Part shown: piece by piece, positions 1 through 5,114 of the stretch
Layout of the letters: every line of letters starts with the position of its first letter
Position numbering within the stretch: the stretch's first letter is position 1
Origin: Actinobacteria bacterium RBG_16_64_13
Lineage (GTDB): Bacteria > Actinomycetota > Thermoleophilia > RBG-16-64-13
Direction: 5' to 3'
DNA length: 8,264 bases
Assembly: GCA_001768675.1 (NCBI GenBank)
Contig: MELN01000028.1
Location: forward strand, 4,652-12,915
The notes under the pieces: generated by a model
Told to the model about the DNA's origin: nothing
Database searches by the model: none
Seen by the model: only the letters and a program-made list of their open reading frames with translations
Program-made: the position numbers and the translations under genes

Positions 1-2
1 CG

Positions 3-53
3 ATCCTGGTGGTGGAAGACGAAAGGGCGGTTCGGGATCAGAGGTCTCCTTGA
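3..53 (+). pseudogene. Response-regulator receiver domain, N-terminal fragment only
   Basis: Reading from base 3, the frame gives ILVVEDERAVRD followed by QRSP and a stop. The first 12 residues match the first beta strand, the acidic pair and the start of helix 1 of a CheY-like receiver domain. In an intact protein the phosphorylated aspartate would lie about 45 residues further on, and none of that is present. The likeness ends at about base 38-41. A few bases later the opposite strand becomes the start of an M20 peptidase. The start codon lies outside the window. The fragment is short, but the match to the family opening is very close, so the family call is fairly safe. Whether the break is biological or an assembly joint cannot be decided here. 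Confidence 0.55.
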
Positions 54-171
54 AGCCTAGTTCAGGATGTTGGAACACATCCTCCGCAACGCAGAAGATT
101 TGCTCGCGGAAGGCATCGATGGCTGAGCATACCTGAGCCTTCAGTTGTTTCCTGGTATCGGCGAATCCCAC
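42..171 (-). pseudogene. M20-family amidohydrolase/peptidase, N-terminal fragment (about 40 residues)
   Basis: A GTG start at base 171 is preceded by GGAGAGGAG (178-186) at a spacing of six A residues, a convincing translation start. The frame reads about 43 residues on the - strand and contains HPELGFKE. This is the hallmark near the N-terminus of M20 metallo-amidohydrolases such as aminoacylase, aminobenzoyl-glutamate hydrolase and hippurate hydrolase types. The family is normally about 380-430 residues and carries a two-metal site much further on. Beyond KET the frame turns into proline-rich sequence with no family likeness, at the point where the opposite strand encodes a receiver-domain start. 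The gene is therefore truncated at bases 36-48. The frame stays open to the window edge, but that extension looks unrelated. The family call rests on one motif plus correct N-terminal placement. Confidence 0.55.
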
Positions 172-522
172 TTTTTTCTCCTCTCCGGTGAAGCTCGAAC
201 GCAAGATAATGCTCAAGCACGCCCTAACGCTGGACCAGGCCCTCGGCCACGACCCCGGTGTCTTTTCGCCGCATATCGGCCACCGTGAGCAGAGTAGCGC
301 TGGAGTTGTCACCCATGACCTGACCCTATTCGTTGGTCCACTTCCCATGATGCTCCGATCCAAGCGTCCCTTATGGTTCCCTGGTCTAAGCACATAGGCG
401 TCTGGCGGCAGCGGTCACGGCCCCCGTAGAGAGATGCAGGAAAGCAAGCCCTTCGGTAGAGAAGCCGCCCGGCCCATCACTACTGGTCGATGTCCCGAGA
501 TTGATTATCGCCTGCCAGGCTG
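172..522. other. About 350 bases with no recognisable gene
   Basis: Short open frames exist on both strands here, including a 30-codon frame on the - strand and 60-70 codon frames on both. None shows a family motif, a convincing ribosome site or consistent coding character. The right end follows the terminator of the cytochrome gene. The left end holds the ribosome-binding site of the M20 fragment, so the stretch should also hold the promoter for that gene. I could not identify a clear promoter. It may be degraded coding sequence. Confidence 0.5.
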
Positions 523-555
523 AAAAGCTCGATACTTCGGTCAAAGTGCCCGAGC
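523..555 (-). terminator. Intrinsic terminator after the cytochrome c gene
   Basis: Read on the - strand, the arms GCTCG (551-555) and CGAGC (527-531) enclose a second pair, ACTT and AAGT, and the hairpin is followed at once by TTTT (523-526). It lies about 50 bases downstream of the cytochrome stop codon, so it would end the SHOCT-cytochrome transcript. The stem has a small asymmetric internal loop and the U tract is short, so efficiency may be moderate. Confidence 0.55.
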
Positions 556-605
556 CCCAGCCGCCGAAGCGATGCAACCGGAGCCAGCAGGTCCCGGCAC
601 AGAGG

Positions 606-1124
606 TTATTTGGTCTTCAAGAAAGCTATGAGCGCCTCCACCTGGGCCAGGGTCAAATCCCAGCGGGACATGGGCGCATTTAATGCCCCGCCCGCGGAGT
701 CGATCCCCTGGGTCAGCGCCCGAGCGAAGGTCCTGGCGTCATAGGGGGGCTCGATTTCGCCCTCCGGCTCTAGCATGGGCTGGCTGAGCGTGCTCCAACG
801 GATATCCGGGGTATCGAAGCTCCCCATCATGATCCGAATCGTGCGGCCCTTGGCGTCGCTCCCGTGACACTGGGCGCAGGTTGCTCCGGCGAACATCATG
901 AAGGCCGAGCGCGGGATGGTTCGCCCATTCTCATCCCTGCCGGTCGTAAAGATCCGTTCGCCGAGGGCGAGTGGCGTCAGAGGACCGGCGGAGGTCGTTC
1001 CCGGGCTGAGCGGTGCATTCTGGGGGAGGGTAAGGACAAGAATCACCACGCCGATCACGACGCCGGCGGCGATCAGCACCACCCCGAGGGTCGCCTGTCG
1101 GGACCAGCGGCGAGGCTCGTTCAT
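606..1124 (-). CDS. Membrane-anchored monohaem c-type cytochrome
   Basis: This is a 172-residue protein. Residues 1-10 are basic and residues 11-33 form one hydrophobic helix, acting as an uncleaved anchor or signal that places the rest outside the membrane. The haem-binding motif CAQCH is at 83-87 after a glycine-rich turn, and Met152 in APMSRW is the likely distal iron ligand. The C-terminus ends in the amphipathic helix (VEALIAFLK) typical of class I cytochrome c domains. It should carry electrons between a membrane complex and a periplasmic or extracytoplasmic partner. The partner is not in the window. The start overlaps the stop of the upstream SHOCT gene as ATGA, so translation is probably coupled. 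No good separate ribosome site precedes it. The exact redox role is unknown. Confidence 0.88.
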   Translation of the reverse strand: MNEPRRWSRQATLGVVLIAAGVVIGVVILVLTLPQNAPLSPGTTSAGPLTPLALGERIFTTGRDENGRTIPRSAFMMFAGATCAQCHGSDAKGRTIRIMMGSFDTPDIRWSTLSQPMLEPEGEIEPPYDARTFARALTQGIDSAGGALNAPMSRWDLTLAQVEALIAFLKTK

Positions 1125-1450
1125 GGTCTACGTTCACCCGTGCCCAAGAGATCCTGCCTTCGGCTGAGAAACTCTTCGCGGTCGATCTCCCCTCGCGCAT
1201 AACGGTCCTCTAGTGTGTCAAGCGCCCGGCGGCTCGGGCCCGAGTCCGGGGGCATCCCCTGCCTCGGCTCCTCACGGTACCATTCCGGTGGATGCTCACG
1301 TCCTGAGTAGTCGTGACGACCCAGCCCGCGCACCAGAAAGACGATTCCCACAGCGATGAGGGCGAGCACCGCCAGCATGACCACGATCATGACGACGCCC
1401 CCCGCGCTGCCCCAACCGCCTCCCCATCCGTCTCCCCATCCCCACATCAT
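1121..1450 (-). CDS. Small membrane protein with C-terminal SHOCT domain
   Basis: The ATG at 1450 is chosen because AGGAGG (1458-1463 on the complementary strand) lies seven bases upstream. A longer frame with no better signal extends to about 1555. The 109-residue product starts with a tryptophan/glycine-rich tract (MMWGWGDGWGGGWG). One membrane helix follows at about 18-40, then a charged linker. Residues 76-103 (LDTLEDRYARGEIDREEFLSRR) form a SHOCT domain, a short helical module found at the C-terminus of many small membrane or secreted proteins and thought to mediate oligomerisation. Such proteins are common and mostly uncharacterised. The four-base overlap with the cytochrome gene suggests that the two are made together, perhaps with this protein as a membrane partner of the cytochrome. 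That partnership is inference. Confidence 0.8.
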   Translation of the reverse strand: MMWGWGDGWGGGWGSAGGVVMIVVMLAVLALIAVGIVFLVRGLGRHDYSGREHPPEWYREEPRQGMPPDSGPSRRALDTLEDRYARGEIDREEFLSRRQDLLGTGERRP

Positions 1451-1640
1451 GGCATTGCCTCCTACGGACCGAGTCTTATTTCCATGGCCGGAGGATACCC
1501 GCGTGCTTCGCTTGAGAAACCGTGGCGAAACGACGGCTATGGCGCAAGGATCCACACAATCACCCGAGCTATCAAGTCAGACTGACCGGAGACATGGGCG
1601 GGTCCGCGCGACCTTGGACAACGTGCGGATCAGAAACAAG

Positions 1641-1669
1641 TTGACAGCGCGAGTCAACCGGTGTAGTTT
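1641..1669 (+). promoter_or_regulatory. Sigma70-like promoter of the arsR-type gene
   Basis: A perfect TTGACA (1641-1646) is followed by a 17-base spacer and TAGTTT (1664-1669), which matches TATAAT at three of six positions. A transcription start near 1676 would give a leader of about 27 bases. The -35 lies inside an inverted repeat, GTTGAC (1640-1645) and GTCAAC (1653-1658), which could bind a regulator. Confidence 0.5.
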
Positions 1670-1686
1670 TTTAGCAGTAACTGAAT
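1662..1686. promoter_or_regulatory. Candidate operator over the arsR-type promoter
   Basis: The half-sites TGTAGT (1662-1667) and ACTGAA (1680-1685) are separated by 12 bases and overlap the -10 element. The same 6-12-6 geometry, with the same right half-site and following T, recurs at 2149-2173 before the acyl-CoA dehydrogenase gene. ArsR-type repressors normally bind imperfect palindromes at or near the -10 or start site of their own promoter, so this is a plausible autoregulatory site. The left half matches the inverse of the right at only four of six positions. Confidence 0.4.
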
Positions 1687-1702
1687 CATTGCGAGCCAGA
1701 AC

Positions 1703-2113
1703 ATGGACGAAACCAAACAAGCCGAACTCTTCAAAGCCCTCGGCGTCGAGTCGCGCATCAGGATCATCGAGCTTCTGAAAGAAAAAGGTCCCCTGGGCGT
1801 CGGCGAGCTTTCGGGAGCCCTGGGCATCACTCCCTCGGCTGTCTCGCAACATCTGAAAGTCCTCCGATACGCAGGCCTCGTGCGCGGCGAGAGAAAAGGA
1901 TACTGGCTTCCCTATGAGATTGATGAGGCAGCCATGGATCGCTGCGGGCAGCTTCTGTCCCAAGTATGTACCTGTGGCTGCAGAGGCACGGGCCAGGTCC
2001 GCGAAGCCGAATTAGAGAACGCGGAGAACAAGCTCGCTCTGTTGGAAAGGTACGAAGGAGAGCTGGAGAAGGAACTAGCATCGGTGCGCGCAAGGATCAG
2101 GGAGATCACGTAA
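1703..2113 (+). CDS. ArsR/SmtB-type repressor with CxCxC cluster and coiled-coil tail
   Basis: The protein has 136 residues. Residues about 5-75 form the ArsR winged helix: an ALGVESRIRIIELL opening, the recognition helix around SAVSQHLKVL (45-54), and a wing with RGERKGYWLPYEI. The family binds DNA as a dimer and is released by metal or by thiol modification. Here Cys81 and the cluster C89-T-C91-G-C93 lie after the wing, a plausible metal or redox sensing site, although not at the positions of the classic ArsR or SmtB ligands that I can name. Residues about 99-136 are charged heptad-like sequence, probably a coiled coil, which makes the protein longer than most members. It has only a weak ribosome site. 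It lies 104 bases before the acyl-CoA dehydrogenase in the same direction. Its inducer cannot be told from sequence. Confidence 0.85.
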   Translation: MDETKQAELFKALGVESRIRIIELLKEKGPLGVGELSGALGITPSAVSQHLKVLRYAGLVRGERKGYWLPYEIDEAAMDRCGQLLSQVCTCGCRGTGQVREAELENAENKLALLERYEGELEKELASVRARIREIT

Positions 2114-2149
2114 TAGACTTGTTTGGCGTCTCTTTTTTTGGAGTCTATT
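2112..2149. repeat. Perfect 8-bp inverted repeat in the arsR-dehydrogenase gap
   Basis: AATAGACT (2112-2119) and AGTCTATT (2142-2149) are exact reverse complements separated by 22 bases. The first arm overlaps the arsR-type stop codon and the second overlaps the next palindrome. The interval includes a run of seven T residues (2133-2139). It could be a weak partial terminator or part of a compound operator. Confidence 0.45.
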
Positions 2150-2175
2150 TCAGTTGTTGCTGCATTACTGAATAG
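2145..2175. promoter_or_regulatory. Candidate operator upstream of the acyl-CoA dehydrogenase gene
   Basis: CTATTTCAGT (2145-2154) and ACTGAATAG (2167-2175) form an inverted repeat of nine pairs if one extra T is allowed. The core TTCAGT-N12-ACTGAA is perfect. It ends 42 bases before the dehydrogenase start. A poor promoter pair, TTGGAG (2138-2143) and TGCATT (2161-2166) with 17 bases between, falls within it. The likeness to the site over the arsR-type promoter makes that repressor the obvious candidate to bind here. Confidence 0.45.
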
Positions 2176-2217
2176 AAGCCAGCGGGGGCGTTACTGCCCG
2201 TGAAAAAGGAGGAGAAC

Positions 2218-3363
2218 ATGCAAAGCGGCGTTGAGTCCATCGAGAGAGAGGCAAGAGACCTCGCCCGGCGGATCGCAAAAGACCGAATCGCCTCGACTGC
2301 GGGGGAGCGCGATAGGAGTGGTGAGTTTCCGCGTGAAACGATCGAAGCTCTGGGAGAGAGCGGTCTCTTGGGAGCGGTCGTCGGGGTGGACAACGGCGGC
2401 GCCGGGCTGCCGCGGACAGGCTTGGCCGGGCTCGTGACCGAGTTAGGCCGCGCATGCGCCTCAACAGCACTGGTAGCCGTATCCCACATCATTGCGGAAA
2501 AGGCCATCGAAACGGCTGCCACCGACTTTGTGAGGACCAAATGGCTTCCGAAAATGGTGGCCGGCCAAACCTTGGGGGCCTTCGCTGTGCACGAATCCAA
2601 CAGCGGTAGCAACTCGGGAGCTATCACAACCACGGCAAGGCGAGACGCCGACGGATACATCGTGACCGGCTCGAAGATGTTCATCACGTCAGCGGGTGAA
2701 GCAGACGTTTACTTGGTGCTTGTCCGGACAGACCCACAAAGGGGCCCCCAGGGAATGAGCGCTCTGCTCATCGAAAAAGACGTCTCCGGGCTTTCGTTCG
2801 GGCGCCCCGAGGACAAGATGGGTCTCAGAAGCTCGTCGTCACGGGAGATGTTCTTCGATGATTGTCGGGTTCCCGCTGCCAACCTAGTGGGCGTCGAGGG
2901 CGAAGGGGGCCAGGTCGTCGGCCAGAATGTGATCGGCTGGGGATTCTTCGGAGCTGCCGCAATTTCGGTCGGCATCGCTCAGGCCGCCACTGACTTGGCG
3001 GTGACTCACGCCAAGGAGCGAACGATTGCGGGCCAACCGATAGGGGTCCATCAAGCCGTCCAAGCGCTGATTGCGGACATGAGCCTCCAGTCGGAGGCTG
3101 CAGAAGCACTTCTTGTCATGTGCGCCGACAGAGCAGACGCCTCCCCGGCTTTGGCGGCCATCAACGGATTCAAGGCGAAACTGTTTGCCTCCGAAACGGC
3201 CATAGAAGTGGCAGACAAGGCCATCCAGGTCATGGGCGGGCACGGGTATTGCCGGGACTACACCGTCGAGAGGCTGTTCCGGGACGCCCGAGGCCTCACG
3301 CTTCATTTCAAGACTTCGGAATGGCTTCGCCAGGACATCGCAAAGGCGGCATTGGGGCTATGA
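2218..3363 (+). CDS. Acyl-CoA dehydrogenase-family flavoprotein lacking the usual catalytic glutamate
   Basis: The ATG at 2218 is chosen over an in-frame GTG at 2200 because AAGGAGGAG lies between them at ideal spacing. The 381 residues cover the whole family: an N-terminal helical domain, the middle beta domain with HESNSGSNSG (125-134, normally TEPxxGSD) and the FITS segment (155-158) that contacts flavin, and the C-terminal helical domain with QVMGGHGY and VERLFRDAR (350-358). An ungapped match to the butyryl-CoA dehydrogenase end (RDAKITQIYEGT) places Phe364 where the catalytic glutamate should be. The alternative helix-G glutamate of isovaleryl-CoA dehydrogenase aligns with Gly242. FAD binding is expected, but ordinary alpha-beta dehydrogenation is doubtful. 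Known family members without the base include 3-sulfinopropionyl-CoA desulfinase. The substrate is unknown. It is probably co-transcribed with the cysteine-rich peptide gene downstream. Confidence 0.88.
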   Translation: MQSGVESIEREARDLARRIAKDRIASTAGERDRSGEFPRETIEALGESGLLGAVVGVDNGGAGLPRTGLAGLVTELGRACASTALVAVSHIIAEKAIETAATDFVRTKWLPKMVAGQTLGAFAVHESNSGSNSGAITTTARRDADGYIVTGSKMFITSAGEADVYLVLVRTDPQRGPQGMSALLIEKDVSGLSFGRPEDKMGLRSSSSREMFFDDCRVPAANLVGVEGEGGQVVGQNVIGWGFFGAAAISVGIAQAATDLAVTHAKERTIAGQPIGVHQAVQALIADMSLQSEAAEALLVMCADRADASPALAAINGFKAKLFASETAIEVADKAIQVMGGHGYCRDYTVERLFRDARGLTLHFKTSEWLRQDIAKAALGL

Positions 3364-3421
3364 GTCTTGTGGTCCCTCCCCAATCAACTCCAACAGTACA
3401 CACAGAGAGGAGGTGATACAG

Positions 3422-3529
3422 ATGGCCGACAAGGAACAGGCCTCGTGCGTGTGTGCTTGCGGTTGCATGCCTTCCACGCAGAAGGAGACGCCCGCCCCGA
3501 AGCAGGAGGACAAGAAGTTCGAGAAGTAG
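3422..3529 (+). CDS. 35-residue cysteine-rich peptide, CxCxCxC type
   Basis: A very strong ribosome site (GAGGAGGTGAT) precedes an ATG at 3422, and a perfect terminator follows the stop within six bases, so this short frame is well supported as a gene. The peptide reads MADKEQA, then SCVCACGCMP with cysteines at 9, 11, 13 and 15, then a lysine/glutamate/proline-rich tail ending in KKFEK. It has no signal peptide or membrane segment, so a cytoplasmic role is likely. Four closely spaced cysteines suit binding of soft metal ions or reversible thiol chemistry, as in small metallothionein-like peptides, but I do not recognise a named family. VCACGC matches the VCTCGC cluster of the arsR-type repressor upstream. 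It lies 58 bases after the dehydrogenase gene and is probably in the same transcript. Confidence 0.72.
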   Translation: MADKEQASCVCACGCMPSTQKETPAPKQEDKKFEK

Positions 3530-3534
3530 TGGTG

Positions 3535-3574
3535 CGACCGGAGGGTGACTTGTCCCACCCTCCGGTCGTTCTTT
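3535..3574 (+). terminator. Strong intrinsic terminator after the cysteine-rich peptide gene
   Basis: A perfect 13-bp GC-rich stem (3535-3547 with 3556-3568) closes an eight-base loop and is followed by TTCTTT (3569-3574). It marks the end of the dehydrogenase-peptide transcript and separates it from the next promoter region. Confidence 0.85.
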
Positions 3575-3614
3575 ACCTCGCGCAGGGTGCCACGCCCTTA
3601 GGACTCAGCAGTAG

Positions 3615-3658
3615 TGACAATAGAACTATTGACAATAAGTCTCTAGTCTGAAAAGTAT
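3615..3658 (+). promoter_or_regulatory. Promoter/operator-like region before an IS-interrupted gene
   Basis: TGACAATA occurs twice (3615-3622 and 3630-3637) with a 15-base period. The perfect palindrome CAATAG-AA-CTATTG (3618-3631) spans both. A consensus -35 TTGACA (3629-3634) sits at its right edge, with a weak -10 such as AAGTAT (3653-3658) 18 bases on. The arrangement looks like a regulated promoter reading toward the ribosome site at 3686. The gene it served appears to have been cut by the insertion sequence. Confidence 0.4.
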
Positions 3659-3685
3659 GTGAGCGTCCTTCCGAGAACTCCCCGA

Positions 3686-3719
3686 AAGGAGGTCATATAG
3701 ATCTGCGACGAAGAGGAGC
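3686..3719 (+). pseudogene. Possible remnant of a second cysteine-rich peptide gene, cut by the IS
   Basis: AAAGGAGGTCATATAGAT closely resembles the start region GAGAGGAGGTGATACAGAT of the peptide gene at 3422. The following codons read I-C-D-E-E-E, against M-A-D-K-E-Q in the intact gene, before the insertion sequence begins at 3720. The expected start codon is ATC, so either the start has mutated or the likeness is limited to the ribosome site. No continuation with clustered cysteines is seen after the element at 5142. The case rests on about 14 of 17 matching bases around the ribosome site plus a similar acidic opening. Confidence 0.35.
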
Positions 3720-3746
3720 GGTAGCGTCCCCGGACGTGGTGTAACA
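3720..3746 (+). repeat. IS256-family left terminal inverted repeat
   Basis: It begins GGTAGCGTCCC and ends ACGTGGTGTAACA. It pairs with 5115-5141 at 25 of 27 positions, the two differences being positions 12 and 13. Confidence 0.88.
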
Positions 3747-3785
3747 GGAAGCGGTTGATCATGCCGGTTTCCTTGAAGAGAGAAG

Positions 3786-3806
3786 CCATCGTGTGTTCCC
3801 GTAGGT
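3786..3806 (+). repeat. Left subterminal repeat of the IS
   Basis: It reads CCATCGTGT followed by GTTCCCGTAGGT. The inverse of 5095-5113 reads CCATCGTGT followed by TCTCGTAGGT, so the two are imperfect inverted copies. On the right this repeat lies one base inside the terminal repeat. On the left it lies 39 bases inside, so the left end carries extra sequence (3747-3785). Confidence 0.6.
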
Positions 3807-3843
3807 ATGGCTCGCAACCGTACCGAACAAGGAGGACACAACG

Positions 3844-5079
3844 ATGGCCGATTCCATTGTCACCCCCAAGGAGCTGCTCAGCAAGCTGGCCGAGGGTCGA
3901 GAGTTCGACTTCTTCCGCGAGGCCCTGCTCTCGGTGCTGAGAGAGCTCATGGAGATCGAGGTGGCCGGCAAGACCGGCGCCGCTCACGGAGAGCGCACCT
4001 CCGAGCGCCTCACCATGCGTAACGGCTACCGGGAGCGGCGCTTAGACACCCGGGTGGGCTCGCTCTCCCTTCCCATCCCCAAGCTCCGAGAGGGCAGCTA
4101 CTTCCCCAGCTTCCTGGAACCCCGCCGGCGCAGTGAGGAGGCCCTTCTGGCCGTGATCGCCGAGGCCTACGTCAAAGGCGTCTCCACCCGAAAGGTGGAG
4201 GACTTGGTCCAGACCTTGGGCTTGGCCGGTGTCTCCAAAAGCGAGGTATCCCGTATCTGCGCCTGCCTAGACGAGCAGGTGGAGGCCTTCCGCGGCCGGC
4301 CCTTGGTGGGCCGCTATCCCTACCTGTTCCTGGATGCCACCTACGAGAAGGTGCGAGACGAGACCGGCCGGGTGGTATCCATGGCTCTTGTCGTCGCCTA
4401 CGGCGTGGCGGAGACCGGCGAGCGGGAGGTAGTGGGGCTTGAGGTGTGCAGAAGCGAGGACTACGCTTTCTGGCGGGGATTTCTTTCCGGGCTTGTGTCC
4501 CGGGGCCTAGCGGGAGTCAGCCTGGTCGTTTCGGATTCCCATCAGGGCTTAAGAAGGGCCATCTGCGAGGTCTTCCTGGGAGCGAGCTGGCAGCGCTGCC
4601 GGGTGCACTTCTTGCGCAACCTGCTCTCGCTCGTGCCCAAAGAGGGACAGGGCATGGTGCTGGCCGCGGTCAGGCTCATCTTTCAGCAGCCGGACAAGTC
4701 GCGAGCCCAGGGGGAACTCCGGGCGCTTGCCGATCGTTTAGAGGGGCATCTGCCCCGAGTGGCCACTCTCCTTCTCGAGGCCGAAGAAGAGATCCTCGCC
4801 CATATGGACTTCCCCGCGGAGCACTGGAAGCAGATCTCCTCCACCAACCCCTTGGAACGCTTGAACAAGGAGATCAACCGCCGCAGCCGAGTGGTGGGCA
4901 TCTTCCCTAACGAGAAGAGCCTCATCCGTCTGATCGGCGCGGTCTTGGCTGAGCAAAACGACGAATGGGCCGTCTCTCGCCGGTACATGAGCCGCCACTC
5001 GCTCACCCGCATCTACCAGACAACAACCGCCGAGATCGAAGGAGACGTCACCCACGCTGTTGCCATTCCCATCCACTGA
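3844..5079 (+). CDS. IS256-family (mutator-type) DDE transposase
   Basis: The protein has 411 residues, full length for the family. AAGGAGG sits eight bases before the ATG. The N-terminal region (about 1-90) carries the DNA-binding part with the RTSERLTMRNGYRERR segment. The RNase-H-like catalytic core shows Asp164 in LFLDATYEK, Asp231 in VVSDSHQGL and Glu338 in STNPLERLNKEI, the expected DDE triad. It also has the family's C-x2-H in WQRCRVHFLRN (Cys252, His255) within the helical insertion. It cuts and rejoins the element's ends. No frameshift or internal stop is present, so it is probably active. The promoter must lie within the left end, and none is obvious. Confidence 0.96.
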   Translation: MADSIVTPKELLSKLAEGREFDFFREALLSVLRELMEIEVAGKTGAAHGERTSERLTMRNGYRERRLDTRVGSLSLPIPKLREGSYFPSFLEPRRRSEEALLAVIAEAYVKGVSTRKVEDLVQTLGLAGVSKSEVSRICACLDEQVEAFRGRPLVGRYPYLFLDATYEKVRDETGRVVSMALVVAYGVAETGEREVVGLEVCRSEDYAFWRGFLSGLVSRGLAGVSLVVSDSHQGLRRAICEVFLGASWQRCRVHFLRNLLSLVPKEGQGMVLAAVRLIFQQPDKSRAQGELRALADRLEGHLPRVATLLLEAEEEILAHMDFPAEHWKQISSTNPLERLNKEINRRSRVVGIFPNEKSLIRLIGAVLAEQNDEWAVSRRYMSRHSLTRIYQTTTAEIEGDVTHAVAIPIH

Positions 5080-5094
5080 AGACTAAGCTTGAAG

Positions 5095-5113
5095 ACCTAC
5101 GAGAACACGATGG
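5095..5113 (-). repeat. Right subterminal repeat of the IS
   Basis: This is the inverted partner of 3786-3806, adjacent to the right terminal repeat, with two fewer bases than the left copy. Confidence 0.6.
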
Positions 5114-5114
5114 G

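Larger units (their letters stand above)
1451..1702. promoter_or_regulatory. Divergent intergenic region between SHOCT gene and arsR-type gene
   Basis: These 252 bases must hold the promoters for both directions. Rightward, a good -35 and a weaker -10 are visible near the arsR-type gene. Leftward, no convincing pair was found. A perfect small palindrome, GTCAG-A-CTGAC (1576-1586), sits mid-region and could be a protein site. I see no gene in the stretch. Confidence 0.5.

Noticed and set aside
188..397. 69-codon frame on the + strand
   Set aside because: It has no ribosome site and no motif, and overlaps the upstream region of the M20 start on the other strand.
386..577. 63-codon - strand frame after the cytochrome gene
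   Set aside because: It starts at TTG with no ribosome site, spans the terminator hairpin and shows no recognisable domain.
2200..2217. GTG start for the acyl-CoA dehydrogenase
   Set aside because: The bases between GTG and the ATG at 2218 are the ribosome-binding site itself.
2145..2687. 180-codon - strand frame antisense to the dehydrogenase start
   Set aside because: It is a shadow of the acyl-CoA dehydrogenase coding frame, with low-complexity Ser/Ala/Pro content.
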